A stretch of DNA of 64,000 bases from Ornithinimicrobium avium (GTDB lineage: Bacteria > Actinomycetota > Actinomycetes > Actinomycetales > Dermatophilaceae), in the NCBI RefSeq assembly GCF_003351765.1, contig NZ_CP031229.1, forward strand, positions 310,001 to 374,000, in the 5' to 3' direction. Positions 1 to 8,800 of this stretch are shown piece by piece; positions within the stretch are counted from its first letter, which is position 1; each line of letters starts with the position of its first letter. The notes beneath the pieces are model-generated. The model saw only the letters and a list, made by a program, of their open reading frames with translations, did no database searches and was not told the origin of the DNA. The position numbers were made by a program, and so were the translations under genes.

Positions 1-2316
1 GAGGCTCGCCAGACGGGTCCGGCCAGCGTCCCGCCGAGCGGAGAGCACCGCCAGGTGCGCCGCTCCTGCCCCGGCCCCTGCAGCGATCACCCCGACAACG
101 GTGAGCACGGTCGACAACGGAGCAGAGACGGTCATGCGCCCGACCATGCGCGCCGGTGTGGTGGCTGCTGGTCTCGTCCGGCCGTGCGCGGCCTCGTCGT
201 CAGACCGGTTACGCCTGACGGCCGTCCACCACGACAGCAACGCGCCGATCACGTAGACCCCGGCGGTGATGGCCAGGACCGACCCGACCAGCGGCGCCGA
301 GGCCTGTCCCGACCGGGCCGCTAGCCACCACGACAAGGCGAGGGCGGCGGCCAGAAGGGAGGCCCCGACGGCGTGCTCGGACCACATCCAGCGCGCCAGG
401 TCGGAGTTCCGCCACCCCAGGCGGCGCAGCACGGCGACCTCGGTGCGGCGCTCCACCCCGGTGAGTGTCGCCGCTGCCAGCGAGGCCATCCCTGCGGTGA
501 GGAGCGCGAGCCAGAGCAGGCTGCGCCCCACCGCGTCAAAGCTGGACTCGACCGTCCGAGCGGCGCCCAGCGTGGACCACTCCTGGACGACCCAGCCCAG
601 AGGCCCCGGCTCGTCGGCCGTCGGATAGCTCGGGACCTCGATGAGCGTCGGTTCACGCGAGGACCCGGCTACGACGCTGACGCGCAGTCCCAGGCGCTGG
701 ATCTGCTGCGCGACGGTAGCGACCCGTTGGCGCCCCTGCTCGTCGTAGCCGGAGATCCCCCCGACCCGGACCCGGATCGCGTCGATCGGGTCGTGCCCTA
801 TGAGGTCCAGCCCGCCCTGCAGGTCGGTGATCGCGCCCGGGGACGCCGCGGTCAGCCCGAGGCCGTCGAGAGATGCGCGTAGCTGACGGGAGTCGTCGAC
901 CTGGGCAGTGGGGTCCTCGCCGAGGAGCCACGTCGACCCCACCTCGTAGGCACCCAGAGGCACGTACGAGGCCAGGTCGACACCGGAGTCCACCGACGTG
1001 CTGGAGTAACGGCCGACGACCAACGGTGCGATGTCTGCGGGCTGCTCGGCGGGTGTGCTCTCGCGGTAGACGGGCAGCAGCACAGACCCCTTGGGGCCGG
1101 GTCCATCGGCCGTCCACTCGCTGTCCAGCAGCCAAGTGAACTCCACCGGATCCGATACCGGAACCGCGCGTATCGCGCACTTACCGTCAACACCTGGACG
1201 CTGCTCGTAACGGACCTCGGACGGCACGGACCGCTGGACCGTCAGGACACTCTGGGACACGACTCCCAGGGTGTCCATGCCGGGCAGCCAGGACGCAGCC
1301 ACCGTCGTCGGCTCCTGGGTCAGCGGGAGGAAGGCAGAGTCGAACGCCTCGCTGTTCTCGGCCAGAAACCCGGTGGAGGGCAGATCCTGCCACGCAGCTT
1401 CCAGGCCGGTAGAGGCCATCGGGGACCCGGACACGGGGTCCTCCTCGAAGAGCGGAGAGGCCACGGTGGTCAGGTCGAGCTCGGTGGCCGTGATGCTGGC
1501 CGTGAGTGAGAACTGGGGCTCGTCGTTGACGACGACCGGCACGGCCACCGCGGTGCTGGGGTCCGGCACAGTCCCGACTGCGTCCCACCGTTGCACCGTC
1601 TCTTGCCATGCGGGGCCCAGCTCGGAGAGGGTGCGCTGGTCGTCCCGGGCCAGGGTTGCGAGCCCGGAGAGGAAGCCTCCATCCTCCCCGAGCAGGGCCA
1701 TCTCGGCTTGCGGATCGACTGCGACGATGGTCTGTGTCAGCGGGGGAAAACTCAGCAGTCCGGCGAGCATGCCCTCATCGGTCGCTGTGCCACCACCCAC
1801 GGACAGGACTTCACCGGGACTGGTGCCCATTACAAGATGGGCTGCCGCCTCAGCGATCGTGCGGTTCGTCACACCGTCGTCGTACTGGATGGCCGCGTCG
1901 AGCCGATACCCACGGTCCTTCGTGTCGTAGGGCACGGCGACGACGAGTTGCTGGGTCGTGCCCTGGACCTGGCCCACCATGCCGATGGGTGCCGCGACCT
2001 CCACCCCGGCGACCTTCCGGACCGCGTCGAGATCCGCCCGCGTGAGCGTGCGCGCGGCTCCGCTTGCGGAGTAGTTCGGGGCCACCCTCCTTCCCCCAAC
2101 AGCGGTGCCGCACAGGGCGGGCGCGGCATGGGGCGGACTGACCAGAAGGTCGAACGCTCCCCTCCAGTTGGCGTCGAGGCCCTCTGCCAGGGCCACGCGC
2201 GAGCTGCTCTGAATCCCGGAGGAGAGCACTGCGGTCGCGCCCAGGAGCAGTACTCCTGTTGCTGGCCCGGTCCGGCGGAACCACCGCCGGACCGGGCCGG
2301 GAGCGCCTCTCAGCAA
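1..2316 (-). CDS. FtsX/MacB-like ABC transporter permease, C-terminus cut by window edge
   Basis: Reverse-strand translation runs open from 2316 to base 1 (about 772 residues visible). A short N-terminal hydrophobic segment (GVLLLG...) is followed by a long extracytoplasmic region with the actinobacterial pattern DLLVSPP...RVAPNYSASG...LDAVRKVAGVEVAAPIGMVG, then a FtsX core with membrane segments and the signature VERRTEVAVLRRLGW near base 430. Such permeases work with a separate ATPase (MacB/LolD type) to move or extract substrates at the membrane; no ATPase is visible, so it may lie beyond the edge. The start is TTG at 2316, seven bases after GGAGG, and it overlaps the end of the small secreted-protein gene, suggesting translational coupling. 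No long ATG-started frame exists, so simple ORF calling would miss it. Confidence 0.85.
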   Translation of the reverse strand, partial: MLRGAPGPVRRWFRRTGPATGVLLLGATAVLSSGIQSSSRVALAEGLDANWRGAFDLLVSPPHAAPALCGTAVGGRRVAPNYSASGAARTLTRADLDAVRKVAGVEVAAPIGMVGQVQGTTQQLVVAVPYDTKDRGYRLDAAIQYDDGVTNRTIAEAAAHLVMGTSPGEVLSVGGGTATDEGMLAGLLSFPPLTQTIVAVDPQAEMALLGEDGGFLSGLATLARDDQRTLSELGPAWQETVQRWDAVGTVPDPSTAVAVPVVVNDEPQFSLTASITATELDLTTVASPLFEEDPVSGSPMASTGLEAAWQDLPSTGFLAENSEAFDSAFLPLTQEPTTVAASWLPGMDTLGVVSQSVLTVQRSVPSEVRYEQRPGVDGKCAIRAVPVSDPVEFTWLLDSEWTADGPGPKGSVLLPVYRESTPAEQPADIAPLVVGRYSSTSVDSGVDLASYVPLGAYEVGSTWLLGEDPTAQVDDSRQLRASLDGLGLTAASPGAITDLQGGLDLIGHDPIDAIRVRVGGISGYDEQGRQRVATVAQQIQRLGLRVSVVAGSSREPTLIEVPSYPTADEPGPLGWVVQEWSTLGAARTVESSFDAVGRSLLWLALLTAGMASLAAATLTGVERRTEVAVLRRLGWRNSDLARWMWSEHAVGASLLAAALALSWWLAARSGQASAPLVGSVLAITAGVYVIGALLSWWTAVRRNRSDDEAAHGRTRPAATTPARMVGRMTVSAPLSTVLTVVGVIAAGAGAGAAHLAVLSARRDAGRTRLASL
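2264..2298. repeat. Perfect 15-bp inverted repeat at the start of the permease gene
   Basis: Arms 2264-2278 and 2284-2298 are exact reverse complements, separated by five bases. The repeat begins 18 bases into the permease coding region and encodes Arg-rich cytoplasmic residues before the first membrane segment. With 13 G/C pairs per arm it would form a very stable mRNA hairpin just downstream of the TTG start, where it could limit or couple translation. It has no T-tract, so a simple terminator is unlikely. Confidence 0.75.
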
Positions 2317-2697
2317 GGAGAGCCTCCAGCCACCGTCGTGCTGGCGGTGGCCAGAGATGTCCGAGTGCCCGAGATCCACGTATCCATCTTCTGCGTATAC
2401 GTGGTGGAGGAGCACGGGTAGAAGCGCTTCTTCGGGTAGATGGTGTACTTCGTGGTGCCCGATGTCGCGTAGCGGTCCACCAAGCCGTCGCCATAGCGGA
2501 AGAAGGCCTCACCCGTGCCGACATTGTTCTGGTAGGTGGCCGTCCACGAGGCCTGGGCGCCGTGACTCCGGCTTTGCGTAGCCGGAGTAATCGTGGACGT
2601 GGGCCGCAGCAGCGGGCGCAACGGTGAGTCCGAAGATCATCGCTGTCGTCGCGAGCAGGGCCCCGATTCGCGTGAGTGCGCGTCTGAAGGTGATCAT
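2310..2697 (-). pseudogene. Small secreted protein gene, broken by an apparent frameshift
   Basis: The gene starts at ATG 2697 behind a strong ribosome site (AAGGAGG, 2702-2708 region, reverse strand). The first frame gives a classic Sec signal peptide (MITFRRALTRIGALLATTAM, then FGLTVAPAAAAH). After HVHDYSGYAK the plausible reading moves to the +1 frame, continuing SHGAQASWTATYQNNVG to a Cys-terminal end GGSPC. The break lies near 2570-2600, where an 8-bp inverted repeat (CTCCGGCT/AGCCGGAG) is located. One extra base would explain it. The intact product would be a secreted protein of roughly 125 residues, rich in Tyr, Thr and Ser. Its stop at 2310-2312 lies inside the permease start region. 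The family is not recognised; pairing a small secreted protein with a FtsX permease resembles some bacteriocin loci, but no bacteriocin signature is visible. A sequencing error or recoding cannot be excluded. Confidence 0.6.
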
Positions 2698-2889
2698 GAG
2701 ACCTCCTTGTCAGTGTCCCCCACTCGGGACGGTGACAGGACCATAGCCCAGATCTCTCACAAATGTTTCCGGTCCGCTCGGAGAGACTTGCGGTGATCAA
2801 ACGTGCCGCGAAGCATGCGGCAGTAAACGATGCTGAGAAGTACCGCGGGCCTGCCCCTGTCAGCCACGACCGATGCTTGACTTAACGCT

Positions 2890-3640
2890 ATGCCCGAGAT
2901 GCGTGAGCTGAGCAGGAGGGACATCGACGGGTTGGTGGAGGTGCGTTTCAGTGTCGTAGATGACCGTGGTGAGGTCCCCGCTGTCGCCTGGCTACCTCCT
3001 CGGCCGCTCGGGGCGCCTGTGGTTCTGCTCGGACATGGCGGGAGCGGGCACAAAGCCATCGCGCGTCATCAACGTCACGCGCTGCGCCTGGCACGGACCG
3101 ATGGACTGGCCTGTGTCGCCATTGACGGTCCCTTCCACGGCGACCGGGCCACGCCGGGAGACGGGATTCTGGGATACCAGCAACGCGTTCTGGATGAAGG
3201 GCCTGAGTTGGTGCACTCCCGCGTGGCTGAGGACTGGCTTGCGACGCTTGCGGCCGCCACCGGTGCCTGGGGTCTGGACGGGGGACCGCGTGGGGTACCT
3301 CGGTCTATCCATGGGGGCGCGTTACGGGCTTGGAGTGTGCGCACGGCTCGGTCCAACGCTGAAGCCCGTGCTCGGGAAGTTCGGCTTGACCGCCCCAGAC
3401 CCTATGATGGAGGCGATGGCCGCCAGCGGCGTGCTGCGCGACTCAGCCCTGGGTATCGATGCACCGGTGTTGCAACATGTTCAGTGGGACGACGAGATCT
3501 TCCCGCTGCCGGGCCAGTTGGAGCTGTTCGATCTCTTCCCGTCGCCTGAGAAGACGCCGCGGGCCCGGCCTGGGCTGCACCACCGCACCCGTCCGGATGA
3601 CGAGGACGCATGGTGCGACTACCTCGTGCGACACCTATGA
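2890..3640 (+). pseudogene. Alpha/beta hydrolase (dienelactone hydrolase-like), single-base frameshift
   Basis: The first frame (ATG 2890) reads MPEMRELSRRDIDGLVEVRF, a beta-strand segment APVVLLGHGGSGHK and IDGPFHGDR, typical of small alpha/beta hydrolases. Near 3280-3284 a run of five Gs breaks the frame. Removing one G joins AWGLDG to DRVGYLGLSMGARYG, whose GLSMG is the nucleophile elbow (GxSxG). The same frame then runs VQWDDEIFPLPGQ and HHRTRPDDEDAWC, giving acid and His candidates, to the stop at 3640. The expected intact length is about 250 residues. It is either a pseudogene or a homopolymer sequencing error. It is divergent from the secreted-protein/permease pair, with a 190-base shared promoter region between them. 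Confidence 0.7.
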
Positions 3641-4018
3641 CAGCCCGGCCGCCCGCAGGGGTCACCTGCCAGCTGATCCATAGCCCCAGACCAGCGCTCG
3701 GCGGCATGGTCGGACGCTACGCGACGACAGCGGCAGAGTTCTGCGTTCGTACCGCCCCTAGTCCGGTGCCGATGCGGTCATCCTGGACCGTACCAACGTG
3801 CCACCCGCACATCATGCCGGGCCCGCGGGATAGGCCCGGGGGTCGGCACGGTCCCAACATCCTTCCAACAGGAGCAGACGATCTACCAGGACCGGTTCCT
3901 GTGCAGAACCGAGCACTGCGCTTGGCCTCATTCGCAGCAACACGAAATCCCGCTGGCCCCTTGTGCAGGGGCAACCTCCTACGGTACCGTCCGTTGACCC
4001 GACCAGAGAGGCAGTGCA
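3641..4018. other. Gene-free 378-base stretch with one GC hairpin
   Basis: No convincing coding sequence is seen on either strand. A perfect 7-bp inverted repeat (CCGGGCC 3817-3823, GGCCCGG 3833-3839, nine-base loop) could end transcription of the hydrolase, although it lacks a T-run. AGAGAGG at 4005-4011 is the ribosome site of the following protease gene. Confidence 0.5.
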
Positions 4019-4567
4019 ATGGAGCACAGTCGTCGAGAGAAGGTTCGCGTCACTCTATCTCGTAGAGTGAAACAACGCGCCGCAGCCGTTTTTGTCGCGA
4101 GCGTCTTGGCAGTAGCTGGCATGCCAGTAGCGACACATGCCGGGATGCCGTCGGCGCACTTCACTTACAAAACTGGCAACTACAGTGCGGCATGGCTTGA
4201 TGTCATCCAGAGAAGTTCGAACTCGTGGAACGCCGTACCGGAAGTGAATATTCAGCGTGTCACCACAGGTTCCCTTAACACGCTTTCGGTCGGATCGTAC
4301 TCAGACGATGCATACGGTTGGGTCCGGTACTTGCATAGTCCTCAGTATCACTTTCAGATCCATGTGAACTCTCGTCGTATCGCTGAGGATGCGAGAACTT
4401 GGAACACGTTCGCTCGGAGTGTCGTCACGCATGAGTTCGGGCATACATTGTCGCTTCCTGATAATCCGAACACCACCTCACTGTCGATCATGAAGCATGG
4501 TCGCGATCGCAACACCGTGTACCTGCCTCAGCCGTGGGATCGGAACCGGGTTTCCCAGTTGTACTGA
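4019..4567 (+). CDS. Secreted zinc metalloprotease-like protein (metzincin-type motif)
   Basis: 182 residues. The N-terminus has a basic region followed by a hydrophobic core (AAAVFVASVLAVAGMPVATHAG), a Sec signal peptide. The mature part is short and ends with VTHEFGHTLSLPDNP, which fits the extended zinc motif HExxHxxxxxD of small metzincins such as snapalysin-type or matrixin-like enzymes, where the two His and the Asp bind zinc and Glu is the base. A later Met (SIMKHG, about 20 residues on) could be the Met-turn. The predicted role is a secreted small endopeptidase with unknown substrate. AGAGAGG sits seven bases before the ATG. Base composition is clearly lower in GC than the chromosome (bases 4201-4260 are 50% GC), suggesting recent transfer. 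The next gene starts 13 bases downstream, so they probably form an operon. Confidence 0.7.
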   Translation: MEHSRREKVRVTLSRRVKQRAAAVFVASVLAVAGMPVATHAGMPSAHFTYKTGNYSAAWLDVIQRSSNSWNAVPEVNIQRVTTGSLNTLSVGSYSDDAYGWVRYLHSPQYHFQIHVNSRRIAEDARTWNTFARSVVTHEFGHTLSLPDNPNTTSLSIMKHGRDRNTVYLPQPWDRNRVSQLY

Positions 4568-4580
4568 GAGGACTTCTCTG

Positions 4581-5261
4581 ATGACTCACGACGACGACCG
4601 GCACAGCGGGCGCGAACTGCGGCGGTACAAGAGAGTCGCCCAAGGGGTGGTTGCTCTGGCTGTAGCTTCCACTGTTGCGTGCTCCGTTGACACTTCGGAA
4701 ACTGCTGATGGCGGTGCTGCAGCCGCGGCTACCTATGCAATGGACTGGGCTGAGTACGATTCAGTGGATCAGTTGACTCGACAGTCGCAATATGCCGTGC
4801 TAGTAGACCTAAAAGAAGCTGAAGGTGGATGGGAAACGCCCGACTACTCCAGTGACGATCCGCGGATAAATCCGTACGCGGGTACGAACTACACGCCATC
4901 TCCGGCCCAAATCAAGGCTGCCGCATTGCCGGTGACTCGCTTTAGCGCCAAAGTAGTTGACTTCTCACGTGGTGATGGATCTGCCACGACGGCCTTGAAC
5001 GTTGGGTCCGAGATCACCGTGCAACAGGCTGGCGGCTGGGTCGGCGGCGAGTTGTATGTTGTCTCGGGTATGGAACCCCTCAGGGAGGGGGATACAGTTC
5101 TGCTCTTCGTGCGCGAGTCTCCCATCTCCCCGGGCGTATTCGTGATCACTGGAGGTCCTGCCGGGACCTTCCGACCGACCGCCAAGGGCGAAATGATCTC
5201 AGGCGACGGACGAATGAAGTTGTCAGCTGCCGAGTTCAGTAGTCTCCTTGAGGGTGAATAG
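4581..5261 (+). CDS. Probable lipoprotein/secreted protein of unknown function
   Basis: 226 residues from ATG 4581, preceded by GAGAGGAC. An earlier in-frame codon inside the protease gene is less likely. The N-terminus is long and charged (MTHDDDRHSGRELRRYKRVA), followed by a hydrophobic stretch GVVALAVASTVAC with a weak lipobox (TVAC), so membrane anchoring through Cys is possible. The mature part has acidic, Tyr-rich segments (YDSVDQLTRQSQYAVLVDL) and a beta-rich C-terminal half (VGSEITVQQAGGWVGGELYV, GDTVLLFVRE). No family is recognised. The lower GC and 13-base spacing tie it to the upstream secreted protease; it could be a substrate, inhibitor or surface partner, but that is inference from proximity only. 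Confidence 0.6.
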   Translation: MTHDDDRHSGRELRRYKRVAQGVVALAVASTVACSVDTSETADGGAAAAATYAMDWAEYDSVDQLTRQSQYAVLVDLKEAEGGWETPDYSSDDPRINPYAGTNYTPSPAQIKAAALPVTRFSAKVVDFSRGDGSATTALNVGSEITVQQAGGWVGGELYVVSGMEPLREGDTVLLFVRESPISPGVFVITGGPAGTFRPTAKGEMISGDGRMKLSAAEFSSLLEGE

Positions 5262-5830
5262 ATCGCAGACCGCCCCTTGGCCAACTGGCCCTTGCCGGTC
5301 AACGTCCCCGAGCGAGTCCGCGCCGAAGGCGTGCCCACCCACCCCTACGAAATCCCACCCCGAACCCCATTCGGAATGCGCTCTACTCGGCGGAGTCGTG
5401 ATGTCACGCACCTCTGGATAGAGCGAGTCACGCACTCCGTCGGCCAGCGCCGCCCTGCGGCCCACCGTCAGGCATGATGCCCGTGGCATGCCAGACGTGA
5501 CGGGGCGGCGTTCGGCCCGCTGGCGCCGCAAGGTCGCGACGACGCGCTACTCGCTCCCGTCGAACGCCCTTCAAGTTGGCCACTGTGACCCGTCACCTTC
5601 GCCCTGGCGACACGACCACGCCACCCAGACCGGCGACTCTGCCATGTATGCATGCCTGGCCCCGTCCGCTACCGACCGCCTAGCTTGCCGTCCTGGCCCG
5701 CGCACGAGATGCGACCTGCAAGTCGACCGACGTCCCTACCGATTCTCCGCTGTGCTGAACCCGCACCTCTTTCATCCTGGCCCGCTCCGTGGCCACTCGC
5801 CAGCTGGCTGCGGCCTTGGGGTGCGTGACG
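5262..5830. other. Gene-free 569-base stretch upstream of the relaxase
   Basis: No supported gene is seen. This is the usual place for an origin of transfer (oriT), because MobF relaxases often nick close to their own gene. Short partial palindromes occur around 5473-5492 (GGCATGATGCC followed by GGCATGCC), but no recognisable nic consensus or strong hairpin could be assigned, so an oriT is only a positional suggestion. Confidence 0.35.
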
Positions 5831-8800
5831 ATGACGCTGCACAAGCTGTCGGCGGGGTCGGGGTATGAGTACCTCACCCGCCAGGTCGCCGCGGGGGACG
5901 ACACCGGGATCGGTCGCCGAGGGCTGGAGGACTACTACGCGGCGAAGGGTGAGTCGCCCGGTCGCTGGACCGGGTCCGGCCTGGTCGGGATCGACGGGCT
6001 CGAGTCCGGCGACCGCGTCACCTCGGAGCAGATGGCGAACCTGTTCGGCGCCGGCCGCCACCCGTTGACGGGTGTGGCGCTGGGTGCGCCCTACCGGGTC
6101 TACGACAGCGACGCAGGAGGGTTCAACGCGGAGGTCGCCCGCCGGCTGGACGTAGGTGCTGACGGCTCGACCGAGCCTGCGAAGCGACTGGCGCAGGTCG
6201 CCGCAGCGCGCAGCGAGGTGGCACGGGAGTACTTCGTCCGCGAGCAGGGGAGGGAGCCGCGTGATGCCCGGGAGCTGGCCTCGGCGGTGGCTCGGTACTC
6301 GCCGCCGCAGCGGACCGCCGTGGCCGGGTATGACCTGACGTTCAGCCCGGTGAAGTCGGTGTCGACACTGTGGGCCATCGCCCCGCCAGAGATCTCCAGG
6401 ACGGTCGCGGAGGCGCACGACGCCGCGGTGCAGGACGCGTTGGCCTTCCTCGAGCGCCAGGTTCTGTACACGCGGGAGGGCAAGGACGGGGCACGCCAGG
6501 TCGAGACAAGGGGCCTGATCGCGGCGGCCTTCACCCACCGGGACTCCCGGGACGGCGACCCCGACCTGCATACCCACGTCGCAGTCGCCAACAAGGTGCA
6601 GACGCTCGAGGGCAAGTGGCTCTCGATCTACGGGCGGGTGCTGCACCAGCATGTCGTCGCCGCGTCGGAGGCCTACAACACTGCCGTCGAGGCTCACCTG
6701 CGTGCTGCCCTGGGGGTCCGTTTCGTCGAGCGGCCGGGCGGGACCGGCGACAGGCGGCCGGTCCGTGAGGTCGAGGGGGTCGACCGCGCGCTGTGCGAGC
6801 TGTGGTCCCGGCGCCGGGGTGACATCACCGCCCGGCAGGAGGTGCTGTCCCGGGAGTTCCTGGAGGCGCACGGGCGGCCGCCGACACCGGTGGAGCAGAT
6901 CGCCCTGGCTCAGCGGGCCAACCTGGAGACCCGGGCGGCCAAGCACGAGCCGCGATCCCTGACGGCGCAGCGCGAGACGTGGTGGGCGAAGGCGGCCGGG
7001 GTCCTCGGGGCGGAGGGGATCGAGCAGATGGTGACGACCGTGCAGGGCCAGGCAGGGCGCCCGACGCAGGAGGTCACCGACGAGTGGGTCGGCGAGGCGG
7101 CGCAGAGGGTGGTCGCCGAGGTCGAGGCGCGGCGGGCCACCTGGCAGGTCTGGCACCTGCACGCCGAGGCCCAACGTCAGGTCCGTGGCCTGGACCTGCA
7201 CCCGAGCATGGTCGCCGGCGTCGTGGGGCGGGTCGTCGACGCGGCGACGGTGGCGCGCTCGGTCAACCTCACCCCGGACCTGGATCCCATCGGCGAGCAG
7301 GACGGCTTGCGACGAAGCGACGGCACCAGCGTCTACCGGCACACCGGCAGCGACCACTACACCAGCCTGCGGGTCCTGGAGGCCGAAGAGCGGATCACCT
7401 CGGCCGCCGCCCGCGCCGATGGTGCCGCGCTTGCCCCTGAGGACGCTCAGCTCGCGATGCTCGAGGCGTCAGTGCTGGGCAGGGACCTCAACCGCGGGCA
7501 GGCAGACCTGGTCCTGGCGCTGGCCTGCAGCGGTCGCCGGGTGCAGCTCGTCCTGGCCCCGGCAGGCTCCGGGAAGACCACCGCCGTGCGGGTCCTCGCC
7601 GACGCATGGCGAGGCCACGTCGGTCCGGTGATCGGGCTCGCGCCCTCGGCGGCCGCAGCGAGCGTGCTCGCCGAGGCGACGGGCATACCGTCCGAGACGC
7701 TGGCCAAGCTCGACCACGACCTCGAGCACGGGCGCCGGTCCTGGCTGGAGGAGGCGATCGACCGCGACACCCTCGTGGTGGTCGACGAGGCGGGCATGGC
7801 GGACACGCTCACCCTTGACCGCGTGATCACGCACGCGCTGGGCCGGGGTGCCTCGGTCCGGCTCATCGGCGACGACCAGCAGCTGGCCGCCGTCGGTGCC
7901 GGCGGAGTGCTCCGCGACATCGCCACCGCCCACGGCGCTGTACGCCTGGACGAGGTGGTCCGGTTCGCCGACCCCGCCGAGGCGCAGGCGTCCCTGGCGT
8001 TGCGGGCCGGCGACGCCTCCGCGCTCGGGTTTTACCTCGACCGGGACCGGGTGCACGTCGGGGACCCGGCCACCACCGTCGAGGCCGTCTTCACCGCCTG
8101 GTCCAGCGACTGCGCGAGCGGGCGGGATTGCCTCATGCTCGCACCCACCCGCGAGCTCGTCACCAGCCTCAACATCCGCGCCCGGGCCGCGCGCCTGGGA
8201 AACAGCACCCCCGGCCGCCAGGTGCTCCTCGCCGACGGCACGCACGCGTCCGCCGGGGACATCGTCATCACCCGGCGCAACGACCGACGGCTGGGCGTCG
8301 GGCGCACCGACTGGGTCAAGAACGGTGACCGGTGGACCGTCACCGCCGTCGAAGGACGAGCCCTGCGCGTCCGTCACCTCAGCTCCGGGCTGCGGGCCAG
8401 GTTGCCGGCGGGCTACGTCGCCGAGCACGTCGAGCTCGGGTATGCCGCGACCGTGCACTCGGCTCAGGGGCTCACCGCCGACACCATCCACGGCATCATC
8501 ACCGGGCAGGAGTCCCGGCAGCTGCTCTACACCATGCTCACCCGGGGTCGGCACGAGAACCACGTGCACATCGTGTCGGCCATCGACACAGATGGGCACA
8601 CCCTGCCACTGATCGCCACGACCAGCCCGGCCACCGCGACCGAGGTCCTGCAGGGCGTGCTCGTACGTGACGGCGCCGCGGTCTTGGCGACCACCGAGAG
8701 GGCACGAGCAGCCGACCCGGTGGCGTTGCTCCACGACTCGACAACCAGGTACGAGGACAGCCTCCTGGCAGGCGCCGAGAGGCTCTTGGGCCCCGGCTGG

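Noticed and set aside
2264..2298. Perfect GC-rich hairpin read as a rho-independent terminator
   Set aside because: It lies inside the permease reading frame (codons 7-18) and has no T-run, so it is listed as a coding-region repeat instead.
2310..2697. Lactococcin 972-type bacteriocin
   Set aside because: The locus layout is similar, but the mature sequence does not show that family's pattern.
5262..5830. Origin of transfer (oriT)
   Set aside because: Position fits, but no nic consensus or clear hairpin was recognised.
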